A stretch of DNA of 64,000 nucleotides from Prochlorococcus sp. AG-402-M15 (GTDB taxonomy: Bacteria > Cyanobacteriota > Cyanobacteriia > PCC-6307 > Cyanobiaceae), in contig QCIP01000003.1 of the NCBI GenBank assembly GCA_003216615.1, forward strand, positions 112,949 to 176,948. The letters are read 5' to 3'. A model generated the notes under the pieces. That model saw only the letters and a list, made by a program, of their open reading frames with translations. It was not told where the DNA came from and did not search any database. The position numbers were made by a program, and so were the translations under genes. This document shows positions 27,195 to 33,655 of the stretch, one piece after another (the stretch's first letter is position 1; each line of letters starts with the position of its first letter).

Positions 27195-27345
27195 TTAATC
27201 AATATTTTTTGGTTTTAAATGTCTTACATAACATGCTGTAGTGCAATCCACTCCTTCACTATTAATACTACAAGAAGTTATACATTCAAAAAAACTTTTC
27301 AAAGCATCTAAATCTTTAATGTTTGGACAAAAGTCTTTTTTTCAT
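27195..27345 (-). pseudogene. Cysteine-rich small protein with homopolymer frameshift
   Basis: ATG at 27345 is followed by seven A (27336-27342 on the minus strand). With six A the frame would read MKKDFCPNIKDLDALKSFFE, then CITSCSINSEGVDCTTACYV and RHLKPKNID. With seven A it stops after nine codons. Five Cys in C-x3-C and C-x4-C spacing suggest a disulfide or metal protein. Programmed slippage at the A-run is an alternative to mutation or sequencing error. Confidence 0.55.
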
Positions 27346-27480
27346 GATTGGTCCTCTACTCTGAAGCTTATCTAGCAATTATTTTTTAATAATGTCAAAT
27401 TTTAGGTAAAGTACCTAAGTCACTATTTAAAAAAAAATTGAATCTATAATGTTTTCCCCATCCTTCTTATAATTATTTTC

Positions 27481-27645
27481 TTATTCTTTTCTAGCTTCTT
27501 TGATAAATTCCACCCTAGCTCCTTTCGTAACTGTTTTACTTGATCGCTTATAAACACTACCATATGAAATCAAAATTTTATTAATCATGGAAGAGGGCTT
27601 AGAATTATCTTCAAAAATTTCAAATACTTTAATAATCGATCTGCC
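27481..27645 (-). pseudogene. Remnant of a small protein also seen at 31264
   Basis: An open frame without a start codon reads SIIKVFEIFEDNSKPSS, ILISYGSVYKRSSKTV, then RVEFIKEARKE and stop. It aligns over its length with the plus-strand frame at 31264-31455 (KVF..FED.SKPSS....I.ISYG.VYKRS.K.V.K..RVE.I..A.KE). Both lack an N-terminus, so both look decayed. Confidence 0.5.
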
Positions 27646-27672
27646 TTAATTGATTAAAGTAAATTTTTCTAT

Positions 27673-27697
27673 AAAAAAAAGGGCATTAGCTTTGCCC
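27673..27697 (-). terminator. Rho-independent terminator, minus strand
   Basis: Read on the minus strand, GGGCAAAGCTAATGCCC forms a 5-6 bp GC-rich stem followed by eight T. It would end a minus-strand transcript of the candidate RNA. Confidence 0.6.
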
Positions 27698-27864
27698 TAT
27701 TCAAAAAGCGGGATAATCCCCATCACCCGGCCTTTGTAAAATCCTAGCACTACATATGGTGTTTGTAAGTAACAAAAATTACCTATAGATGGGGTTGTTT
27801 GTTTCTGTTTAATTTGTCATGATAGAAATCCCCATCACCTAGGCTCGCAAGAGTCTTTTTTTTT
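27681..27864 (+). ncRNA. Candidate structured RNA with alternative helices and terminators on both strands
   Basis: AATCCCCATCACC occurs twice as a direct repeat (27715-27727 and 27827-27839). Between them GATGGGG (27788-27794) can pair with CCCCATC of either copy, giving two exclusive folds. Plus strand: a -10-like TCTATAAAA at 27668-27676, a hairpin GGGCA..TGCCC (27681-27697), and a 3' terminator GGCTCGCAAGAGTC then nine T (27842-27864). Minus strand: the 27681-27697 hairpin is followed by eight T, and AGTATAAATGG lies upstream. Either strand could be the RNA. No frame covers it. Confidence 0.55.
27842..27864 (+). terminator. Rho-independent terminator
   Basis: GGCTC / GAGTC stem with GCAA loop, then nine T. 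It ends the plus-strand candidate RNA before the DUF3303 gene. Confidence 0.65.
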
Positions 27865-27961
27865 GCCATTTATACTAATTAGTTTTTTAAAATTAGTATT
27901 TAAAGATTTTCTATTTAATTTTTTGATTCGATAATTAATAATAAAAAAAATTATTTTAGTT

Positions 27962-28273
27962 ATGCAAACTTATATTGTTCACTGGCAATTTCCAGATCAA
28001 GAAAGTCATATGCAAGGTGCAGAGGCTTTTTCGGGTTTTGTGGAAGGAGGATGCGAAGGTGATGAATTTGATGGGTTTAAAGTTGTTAATCGTGTAGTAA
28101 ATCCTGAGGGGGCTAATGGTTGGGCAATAGTTGAATCTTCAAACCATCAGAACATCTGGAAATGGAGTAATATTTGGGTAGATAATTTTGGAGTAGAAAT
28201 TGAAGTAACACCAGTCTTAACAGATCAAGAATTTCTCACCGTCCATAAAGAAATTGCAGAAGCCTCGAAATAG
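27962..28273 (+). CDS. DUF3303 family protein
   Basis: 103 residues matching the DUF3303 family: MQTYIVHWQFPDQESHMQGA start, FDGFKVVNRVVNPEGANGWA, then HQNIWKWSNIWVDNFGVEIE and TPVLTDQEFLTVHKEI. A ferredoxin-like alpha/beta fold is expected. Function unknown. Confidence 0.82.
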   Translation: MQTYIVHWQFPDQESHMQGAEAFSGFVEGGCEGDEFDGFKVVNRVVNPEGANGWAIVESSNHQNIWKWSNIWVDNFGVEIEVTPVLTDQEFLTVHKEIAEASK

Positions 28274-28291
28274 TTGTTAATCTTTTAAAGA

Positions 28292-28331
28292 TTGACAGAC
28301 AATCTAACATAGATGAATAAACCCCTCTTTT
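28292..28331 (+). promoter_or_regulatory. Recurrent promoter/hairpin element, copy E1
   Basis: TTGACAGACAATCTAACATA followed by GATGAATAAACCCCTCTTTT. It is a diverged copy of the element best seen at 59512. The -35-like TTGACA lies about 18 bases before an ATAAA -10-like word. The ATG of the 55-residue gene lies two bases after it. Confidence 0.5.
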
Positions 28332-28332
28332 C

Positions 28333-28500
28333 ATGGGAAAATTCTCTTCTCAAGAAATTGAAAATCAATACAAATTGATAAAAATGCTTTTAGATGAACC
28401 TGAAAAGTACAAAGACGCAATTGATGTAATTAAGAAAAATATTGCTTATGTGCCCATAGAACTTAAAAAAAAACTAGAGGAAGAAAATATTACCTTATGA
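28333..28500 (+). CDS. Small helical protein (55 aa)
   Basis: MGKFSSQEIENQYKLIKMLL then DEPEKYKDAIDVIKKNIAYV: amphipathic helices. It starts directly behind the recurrent TTGACA element, similar to the NTF2-like gene at 44155, whose protein also opens MGK. Unknown function. Confidence 0.5.
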   Translation: MGKFSSQEIENQYKLIKMLLDEPEKYKDAIDVIKKNIAYVPIELKKKLEEENITL

Positions 28501-28559
28501 ATGAAAAGCTAACTGCATAAGCAATTTTCGTTAGTTTATTATTATTTTGCTATAAATAA

Positions 28560-28680
28560 ATTGAGGCCAAACCTCATTGAGTATGCTCTACGTTTACTTC
28601 AGGACATAGATTGACTTTATATAGTAAGAGTCAATTTAATAACCCTTTCAGTAGTTGGAATTTCTGGAAGGGTTTCTTGT
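28560..28680 (+). ncRNA. Candidate small RNA with three hairpins
   Basis: TGAGG / CCTCA (28562-28566 with 28572-28576), ATTGACT / AGTCAAT (28610-28616 with 28629-28635) and an 11-bp terminal stem AACCCTTTCAG / CTGGAAGGGTT (28641-28651 with 28664-28674) followed by TCTTGTTT. No coding frame fits. A minus-strand frame across it (28631-28906) is very likely spurious. Confidence 0.4.
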
Positions 28681-28826
28681 TTAAGCTCATATATAAATAA
28701 GTAAGATATGCTGAAATACTATTTGAGAATAAAAAAAAGTATTTAATAAACTTCAACTGAATCAATAAATTAATCTTTATATAAATAATGATCAAAAATA
28801 TTATTTTGCAAATCATTAAATTTTCA

Positions 28827-28943
28827 CTAAATTGAAAATCTATCAAGCATCCATATATCTTGAGCTTGCAATGTATCTCTCTTATATTCATCCTCAGAAT
28901 CTTCATAAGATTGAATTTCAGATTTTATTCTTTTCTTATACAC
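28827..28943 (-). CDS. Possible small protein (38 aa), perhaps part of a broken longer gene
   Basis: GTG start at 28943, preceded by AAAGG; KSEIQSYEDSEDEYKRDTLQ then AQDIWMLDRFSI. Upstream, in another register across a nine-base T-run, NFKKSPFSIL resembles the start of the 29032 protein (MNFKRSPFAIQ), but its ATG is lost. One inserted base would fuse them, so this may be a decayed paralogue of the 29032 gene. Confidence 0.3.
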   Translation of the reverse strand: MYKKRIKSEIQSYEDSEDEYKRDTLQAQDIWMLDRFSI

Positions 28944-29031
28944 TCCTTTGATATAGTCAATCTTTTTTTTTCTTTATATAGGATTGAGAATGGTGATTTT
29001 TTAAAATTATAACTTTATCGTTATTAGTAAA

Positions 29032-29196
29032 CTAACCAAGAGAATCTAAATCTCTTCTATGGTGAACTGTATTCACATCATCATTTGAGCCCCTCTGTTC
29101 TCTCATTAAATCTGCAATAGTCGGATAATCTTTTGTATTATCAAGATCTTTTGTATTTTTATCTTGAATTGCGAATGGTGATCTTTTAAAATTCAT
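29032..29196 (-). CDS. Small polar protein (54 aa)
   Basis: MNFKRSPFAIQDKNTKDLDN, then TKDYPTIADLMREQRGSNDD and VNTVHHRRDLDSLG. Very polar and probably disordered. A decayed relative of its first 11 residues lies at about 28950-29010. Confidence 0.45.
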   Translation of the reverse strand: MNFKRSPFAIQDKNTKDLDNTKDYPTIADLMREQRGSNDDVNTVHHRRDLDSLG

Positions 29197-29207
29197 GATT
29201 AATTACC

Positions 29208-29393
29208 TCAAAATTTTTGTTGGATTCTGATTACAGAACCTGGATGGGAATGTACGTAAGAGTTAAATTCTCTTGCGAGCAACAGGCAATCATATGCATC
29301 TCGGGCATAGAAGCCTAACTGATGTGTATTATTTGATGAATCTTTATAACTCAACAAATATTTATTACAAGATTTGATCGGAGTTGAAGACAT
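29208..29393 (-). CDS. Small hypothetical protein (61 aa)
   Basis: 61 residues: SCNKYLLSYKDSSNNTHQLG, FYARDAYDCLLLAREFNSYV, HSHPGSVIRIQQKF. It has the look of a small alpha/beta domain. Same strand as the 29032 gene, 11 bp apart. Unassigned. Confidence 0.55.
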   Translation of the reverse strand: MSSTPIKSCNKYLLSYKDSSNNTHQLGFYARDAYDCLLLAREFNSYVHSHPGSVIRIQQKF

Positions 29394-29604
29394 TAAACTT
29401 ATAACTGCAATATCTATGTTCTAACTAGGCACGCCAAGTAACCGACTTACATAAAAGTACGGTTTAAAGTACAAACATATACGGATAGAGGACCAACAAT
29501 TAAATTTATAAATTTATATAATTTCGTGGTGAATTAAGATGAAGATGATATTTAGATCAACCCGGTACTTCTAAAGACTCTTTCCATGAATTAATTTTTA
29601 AAAA

Positions 29605-29650
29605 TTGGGTAGACAGCATTCTAACCTGCTACATAGTGCTCCCAAAGCAC
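29605..29650 (-). pseudogene. Decayed tRNA-Pro 3' fragment (relic R1)
   Basis: Aligned to the 46-base tRNA-Pro(UGG) 3' half it keeps the anticodon arm AGTGCTCCCAAAGCAC and CTAACCTGC, but has many changes in the T arm and acceptor. 107-147 bases to its 5' side, the minus strand of 29757-29797 reads GAGCCCCTCCTGACTAATAT, the same arm region that precedes copy R9 (50326-50358) but with one repeat missing. Confidence 0.7.
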
Positions 29651-29810
29651 AATAGTTTAATTTATAGAGATATATGAGAACTATTGCTATTACAACATAT
29701 TTATGAGATTTTTAATTGTTTTTGAGACATAAAAGGTAGTATTGATATTGCTTGAAATAGTATGATATTAGTCAGGAGGGGCTCTTTATCTATCTATTGC
29801 CTCAGAGAAA

Positions 29811-30134
29811 TTAGTCTTTTAAAATTTCAGCATCAAAGCGTTTATTTTTATTCTTAAGCGCTTCTCCCTTCATTTTTTTGGCCAAATCAAAAGAATAATA
29901 TCCAGCAACAAGTTGAAGTGGAATCTTAAACTCTGGTTTGAATTGTGTTTCTCCAGCCAAGGACAGAATTATGTATCCAGCTACAAATACGAACAAATAA
30001 GGAAATAGAGCAAGTTTCAATGATCTTTGCCTAATTCCCCAAATTAAAGATGATAGTGGAGAAACAACTCCAACAAATATACCTATTAGGGTTGGGTTGC
30101 ATTTTTCTCTTCTCTCCGTAGGTGTTTGTCTCAT
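29811..30134 (-). CDS. Membrane protein, unknown (107 aa)
   Basis: Three hydrophobic segments (LIGIFVGVVSPLSSLIWGI, LALFPYLFVFVAGYIILSLA, LQLVAGYYSFDLAKKM) and a basic C-terminus with KGEALKNKNKRFDAEILKD. The PLSSLIWGIRQRSLKLALFPYL segment suggests a small multi-pass protein. No function is recognised. Confidence 0.6.
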   Translation of the reverse strand: MRQTPTERREKCNPTLIGIFVGVVSPLSSLIWGIRQRSLKLALFPYLFVFVAGYIILSLAGETQFKPEFKIPLQLVAGYYSFDLAKKMKGEALKNKNKRFDAEILKD

Positions 30135-30148
30135 TTTTAAATTATGAT

Positions 30149-30343
30149 TTAGAATCCATTAATGCTTAAAGCTATTAATAGGATACCAAAAATAGAATAA
30201 AAAATTCTTGCTCCTTTTTTACCCTTACACATAGATAAAACTCCTCTAGCTTTAGGATGGTTCCAAAACTAATTTCAATCACTTCTAGCGGCTAACAAAG
30301 TAAAAAAGCCAGCAAAAATACAAAATAATTCTTCTAAATCCAT
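30149..30343 (-). pseudogene. Small membrane protein with two in-frame stops
   Basis: One frame from ATG 30343: MDLEELFCIFAGFFTLLAAR SD, then TGA, AAT, TAG, then FWNHPKARGVLSMCKGKKGA and RIFYSIFGILLIALSINGF. The two hydrophobic halves and uniform codon use suggest a 64-residue protein broken by two nearby stops. Separate mini-genes (an ATG lies at MCKGKK) are the alternative. Confidence 0.4.
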
Positions 30344-30685
30344 TTTCCATTATTAAATAACTATTTAAAATTTTAGACATTAACTTTCATTTAGAAAAAT
30401 AATACTTTTGGCTTTTGTTTTGTAGCATTTGCCTTTTGATTCAAATAAGCTAACAGTAGATAAACAACTTTTTTTTTTAAAAGCTCATCTGGATTTGATA
30501 TTAAAGCAGAAAAATTACTTCAAGAAGTTTGTATACTAAATTAGTAATTGGTCTCTTTAATCGCTCTCAATGTGGGTCATCTGAAAGCTCAATCATTCCT
30601 TCTCATCAGCATATTGCCCTCGACCCTGTAATTATTAATGATTGATAGTCGTTCTACAATAAGGGGCAATTAGAAGCTTTTTGTT
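30344..30685. other. Gene-free stretch
   Basis: About 340 bp with no credible frame on either strand. GGTCTCTTTAATCGCTCTCAATG and AGCTCAATCATTCC-type words are present but form no clear repeat. It may hold the promoter of the 30686 gene set. Confidence 0.3.
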
Positions 30686-30844
30686 ATGAAACTTAAGTTG
30701 ATTTCAGTTGCGGGTAAAGATTCAAATCAATCAAGAGTTGGAAAAAAGTTCCTAATAATATCTCTCACTGTCACAGTACTATTAAATCTTTCAATAACAA
30801 TTTGGTTTTTTATGAATGATATGGATAGATTTTTAATAAGATGA
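30686..30844 (+). CDS. Single-helix membrane protein (52 aa), first of a coupled set
   Basis: MKLKLISVAGKDSNQSRVGK then a transmembrane helix (FLIISLTVTVLLNLSITIWFF). Its TGA overlaps the ATG of the next gene (ATGA). It is the first of four membrane mini-proteins in tight coupling through 31263. Confidence 0.45.
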   Translation: MKLKLISVAGKDSNQSRVGKKFLIISLTVTVLLNLSITIWFFMNDMDRFLIR

Positions 30845-30924
30845 AAAGAATTCTAATGCCGGCAATAGTAACGATAGGGATTATTTATGGCTGTGGATTA
30901 TTTTGGTTACTTTGGCATTACTAA
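30841..30924 (+). CDS. Membrane mini-protein (27 aa)
   Basis: MKRILMPAIVTIGIIYGCGL then FWLLWHY: one transmembrane helix, nothing else. Start overlaps the previous stop by ATGA, which supports real translation. Confidence 0.4.
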   Translation: MKRILMPAIVTIGIIYGCGLFWLLWHY

Positions 30925-30937
30925 AAGAATAAATTGA

Positions 30938-31009
30938 ATGGTTATTAACTCTCAGGGTTGGAGCTTAATTTTTAGTATTGGAACTATTATTTGCTTATTG
31001 ATTATTTAA
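30938..31009 (+). CDS. Membrane mini-protein (23 aa)
   Basis: MVINSQGWSLIFSIGTIICL LII: one helix. Its stop overlaps the next start as TAATG. Too short to judge alone; the junction is the main evidence. Confidence 0.35.
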   Translation: MVINSQGWSLIFSIGTIICLLII

Positions 31010-31263
31010 TGGAAGAAGAAGAAAGAAAAAAGTTTGAAAAGTTGTATCAAGAACTAAATGAAGAAGATACTAATATAAAGAAATGGAATCAAGCACTTAT
31101 TCCAAAAGCAATATTATTATTCCCTCCAATAGCTTTTGCTTTAACTTTTCTGAAAATAAATACTAATAAATCAATATTAGATTTACTTGGATTTGTAGCT
31201 ATGGGTGGTTTATTAGTTTCTGGAGGTATCTTTTTAAATTATCTTTTATCCAAAGGTAAGTAA
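31009..31263 (+). CDS. Two-helix membrane protein with coiled-coil start (84 aa)
   Basis: From ATG 31009: a charged coiled segment (EEEERKKFEKLYQELNEED), then two transmembrane helices (AILLFPPIAFALTFLKI and LGFVAMGGLLVSGGIFLNYL). It is coupled to the preceding mini-gene by TAATG. A TTG at 30991 could extend it. Unknown function. Confidence 0.55.
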   Translation: MEEEERKKFEKLYQELNEEDTNIKKWNQALIPKAILLFPPIAFALTFLKINTNKSILDLLGFVAMGGLLVSGGIFLNYLLSKGK

Positions 31264-31455
31264 TGGAGAAATTTACTCTTACTAAATAAGAAAAGAAGTA
31301 GTATAAAAGTTTTTGCACCATTTGAAGATGTATCTAAGCCTAGTTCTAGTATTGATGCAATTATGATCTCCTATGGATGTGTTTATAAGAGAAGTATTAA
31401 ACCAGTTATGAAAGTCAGCAGGGTTGAGATTATAGAAAATGCAATGAAAGAATAA
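31264..31455 (+). pseudogene. Remnant of a small protein also seen at 27481
   Basis: A frame with no start codon reads RSSIKVFAPFEDVSKPSSSI, DAIMISYGCVYKRSIKPVMK, VSRVEIIENAMKE then stop. It pairs with the minus-strand remnant at 27481-27645. The conserved core is SKPSS and ISYGxVYKRS. The upstream part is lost or replaced by the 31009 gene. Confidence 0.5.
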
Positions 31456-31590
31456 AAAAACTTCTGGAAGAAGGTTGGAAGAAAACAAGTATGTTCAGGA
31501 GCTATTTCTAGGCACTAAATACATCAAAGTAAATTCTATGAGCTCCCCCTAAAGCTCCCCTTTCTCAATTTGAGACAGTAAACAATAAAA

Positions 31591-31616
31591 AAGCGAGTTG
31601 AAAGACTCGCTAGTAT
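31591..31616 (-). terminator. Class A terminator beside tRNA-Pro fragment R2
   Basis: On the minus strand AGCGAGTCTTTCAACTCGCT followed by a T-run. It is the normal downstream hairpin that follows most tRNA-Pro fragment copies in this window (class A flank), so it is probably the original tRNA terminator. Confidence 0.75.
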
Positions 31617-31632
31617 AAATTGGTTTTAAAAG

Positions 31633-31678
31633 TCGGGGTGACAGGATTCGAACCTACGACCTAGTGCTCCCAAAGCAC
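31633..31678 (-). pseudogene. tRNA-Pro 3' fragment R2
   Basis: 46 bases, two changes from the common sequence (T in GGGGTGAC, A in CCTACG). It includes the anticodon arm GTGCTTTGGGAGCAC and the full T arm and acceptor 3' strand, but no 5' half, so it cannot be a working tRNA. Arm repeats AGCTCCCC at 31541 and 31553 (12-bp period) lie to its 3' side beyond the class A terminator. Confidence 0.85.
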
Positions 31679-31804
31679 TTAAAAACTTTAATAGGAGACT
31701 ATTTCTAGAAGATATGACTGATTAGTAGCTTAATATTATTTACTTTGGCTCTACAAAAAGGATATATTCGGCGGCAAACATAATATTAATCCAACTTGAA
31801 TTAA

Positions 31805-32236
31805 TTAAATAATTTCATCTAAACGTTTCTTCGCATAATTTCTAGCCTTTGAAATGCCATATTTAACGGCTAGAGGAGTAGTGATAAAAGATAAAATGGT
31901 AACAATATTAGTTATAGTCTCATCATCTTCTAAATAAAACAAGAAACCAACGCAAAAGCCCATAGAAAAGTTTACTGCGATAGCTATTAATATAGGAGTG
32001 ATGGTTCTCCTTGAGAAGGCATAAAAAATTGAAACGAAAGGTATTAAGTGTGCAAAAGCATAGCCCCAACTTTTGTCTTTTTGCCTACGTTTGAAAGCGT
32101 CAATTAAATTTTTATTTTCATAAGTTGTTGAATATTCTTTACTTCTAGATAACTCATTAATTTTTAATTGATAACCACAATTAGTGCAGAATTTTTGATT
32201 TTTATTTATTTTTGTGCCACATTGAGAACAAAACAT
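31805..32236 (-). CDS. Zinc-ribbon membrane protein
   Basis: 143 residues: an N-terminal zinc ribbon (MFCSQCGTKINKNQKFCTNCG, four Cys in two C-x2-C pairs), a polar linker and two or three transmembrane helices (GYAFAHLIPFVSIFYAF, ILIAIAVNFSMGFCVGFLFYL, and a third near the end). The adjacent divergent gene opens with the same type of ribbon, so the two may act together. Unknown role. Confidence 0.7.
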   Translation of the reverse strand: MFCSQCGTKINKNQKFCTNCGYQLKINELSRSKEYSTTYENKNLIDAFKRRQKDKSWGYAFAHLIPFVSIFYAFSRRTITPILIAIAVNFSMGFCVGFLFYLEDDETITNIVTILSFITTPLAVKYGISKARNYAKKRLDEII

Positions 32237-32344
32237 CTTTTATAAATTTTATTTTTTCTAATTTAGCTCGATAAGGTATTAAAATTTAAATATATTATGA
32301 GATAAGTAATTATGAGAAAAAACGTAAATTTTTTATAATTTAAT

Positions 32345-33463
32345 ATGATTTTTTGTGGATACTGTGGAAATAGGTTAAATGAATCAGAAAAGTTTTGTGG
32401 TGAATGCGGAAAGGAAGTTAAATCAAAATTTAAAGATAATATAATTCATTTAAAGAATGAAAGTAAGAATAATAAAAATTCAGATAATCTGTTTCAAAGA
32501 ATAGGAAAAATTGGAGATGCAGAAGGGATAGGGGAATTTAAATTTCAAAGATTTTTTGGAGGTATTTTTAAAAAATATACAGTTGATGAGATTGAACAAA
32601 GTCTCATCGTAGGAACAAAAACAACAACTCCAGAAATTAATGAGATTATTCTTGACTATCCACAACCTTGGTTATTTTTTCGTTTAGTATCAGCCTCTAT
32701 ATTCTTATTCTATGCATTTTTATTCGCTTACAAATATTTCGAGAATACTAGATTAGTACCTGGATTAATTTTCTGTGGTTCATTTGCAGTTCCGATTTCG
32801 ACATTATTTCTTTTCTTTGAGTTAAATATAAGAAAAAATGTTCCTTTGTGGCAAGTAATAAGATTAGTGTTTTATGGAGGAATACTTTCAATGGTTATAA
32901 CACTAATACTTTTTCAGAATACAGAATCTCTTTCTAACGTTTTTGGAGCTTCATCAGCTGGATTAATTGAAGAACCCGCAAAATTAGGGGCGCTTATATT
33001 TCTAATGAGAGGCCAAAATATTAAAAAATATCCATATATATTAAATGGATTACTCTTAGGAGCTTCTGTTGGCTGTGGATTTGCTGCATTTGAATCGGCT
33101 GGGTATGCACTTGAATCTGGATTATTTTCTTCTCCAGACAAAATGATAGAAAGTATTCAGTTAAGAGGGATTTCATCGCCTTTTGGACATATTGTTTGGA
33201 CTGCCGTCTCAGGGGCAGCATTATGGAGAGTCAAAAAAGGAGGTTATTTCTCTCTGAAGTTACTCAAAGATAAAAGATTCTTTAAACCTTTTGGTTTGAT
33301 TGTTGCTTGTCACTTTATCTGGAACTCTGGTTTGCCTTCGCCTTTTATGTTGATACAGATAATTTGCGGAATAACTTCATGGGTGGTGGCACTATCTTTG
33401 GTTAATCTTGGAATACAACAAATTGCGAAAGAAAAGTCAGGGGAAAAAATTTTTAAGATTTAG
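32345..33463 (+). CDS. PrsW-like intramembrane metalloprotease with zinc ribbon
   Basis: 372 residues: an N-terminal zinc ribbon (MIFCGYCGNRLNESEKFCGECG), a linker, then eight or so transmembrane helices with PrsW-family motifs: SAGLIEEPAKLGALIF (the EExxK glutamates), GASVGCGFAAFESAGYAL (E in the second motif), FGHIVWTAVSG and ACHFIWNS (metal histidines). PrsW is the site-1 protease for anti-sigma factor cleavage in Bacillus; the target here is unknown. Divergent from the zinc-ribbon membrane protein gene. Confidence 0.85.
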   Translation: MIFCGYCGNRLNESEKFCGECGKEVKSKFKDNIIHLKNESKNNKNSDNLFQRIGKIGDAEGIGEFKFQRFFGGIFKKYTVDEIEQSLIVGTKTTTPEINEIILDYPQPWLFFRLVSASIFLFYAFLFAYKYFENTRLVPGLIFCGSFAVPISTLFLFFELNIRKNVPLWQVIRLVFYGGILSMVITLILFQNTESLSNVFGASSAGLIEEPAKLGALIFLMRGQNIKKYPYILNGLLLGASVGCGFAAFESAGYALESGLFSSPDKMIESIQLRGISSPFGHIVWTAVSGAALWRVKKGGYFSLKLLKDKRFFKPFGLIVACHFIWNSGLPSPFMLIQIICGITSWVVALSLVNLGIQQIAKEKSGEKIFKI

Positions 33464-33655
33464 AAACATTTGATCGTCAAATCTTTATTGTTAGATTTTT
33501 ACGAAAATTATTCTGTCAGAATTAGGCAATAAAAAAAGAGTCTTACTTACTTTCTAAAAAATTTATTTTTAACAGATTTCAATTTATTTTCTATTTAAAT
33601 CAAACATTCCCAAAAGAATAAATATCAGTTAAGTTTATTAAAACATTTCTTAAAA

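Noticed and set aside
27681..27864. 6S RNA, SRP RNA, tmRNA or a known cyanobacterial riboswitch
   Set aside because: The conserved sequence blocks of those RNAs are not present; the region is left as an unassigned candidate.
28631..28906. A 91-residue minus-strand frame
   Set aside because: It covers the hairpins of the 28560 RNA candidate, is dominated by I/K/L/F runs expected from AT-rich sequence, and overlaps a more protein-like short frame.
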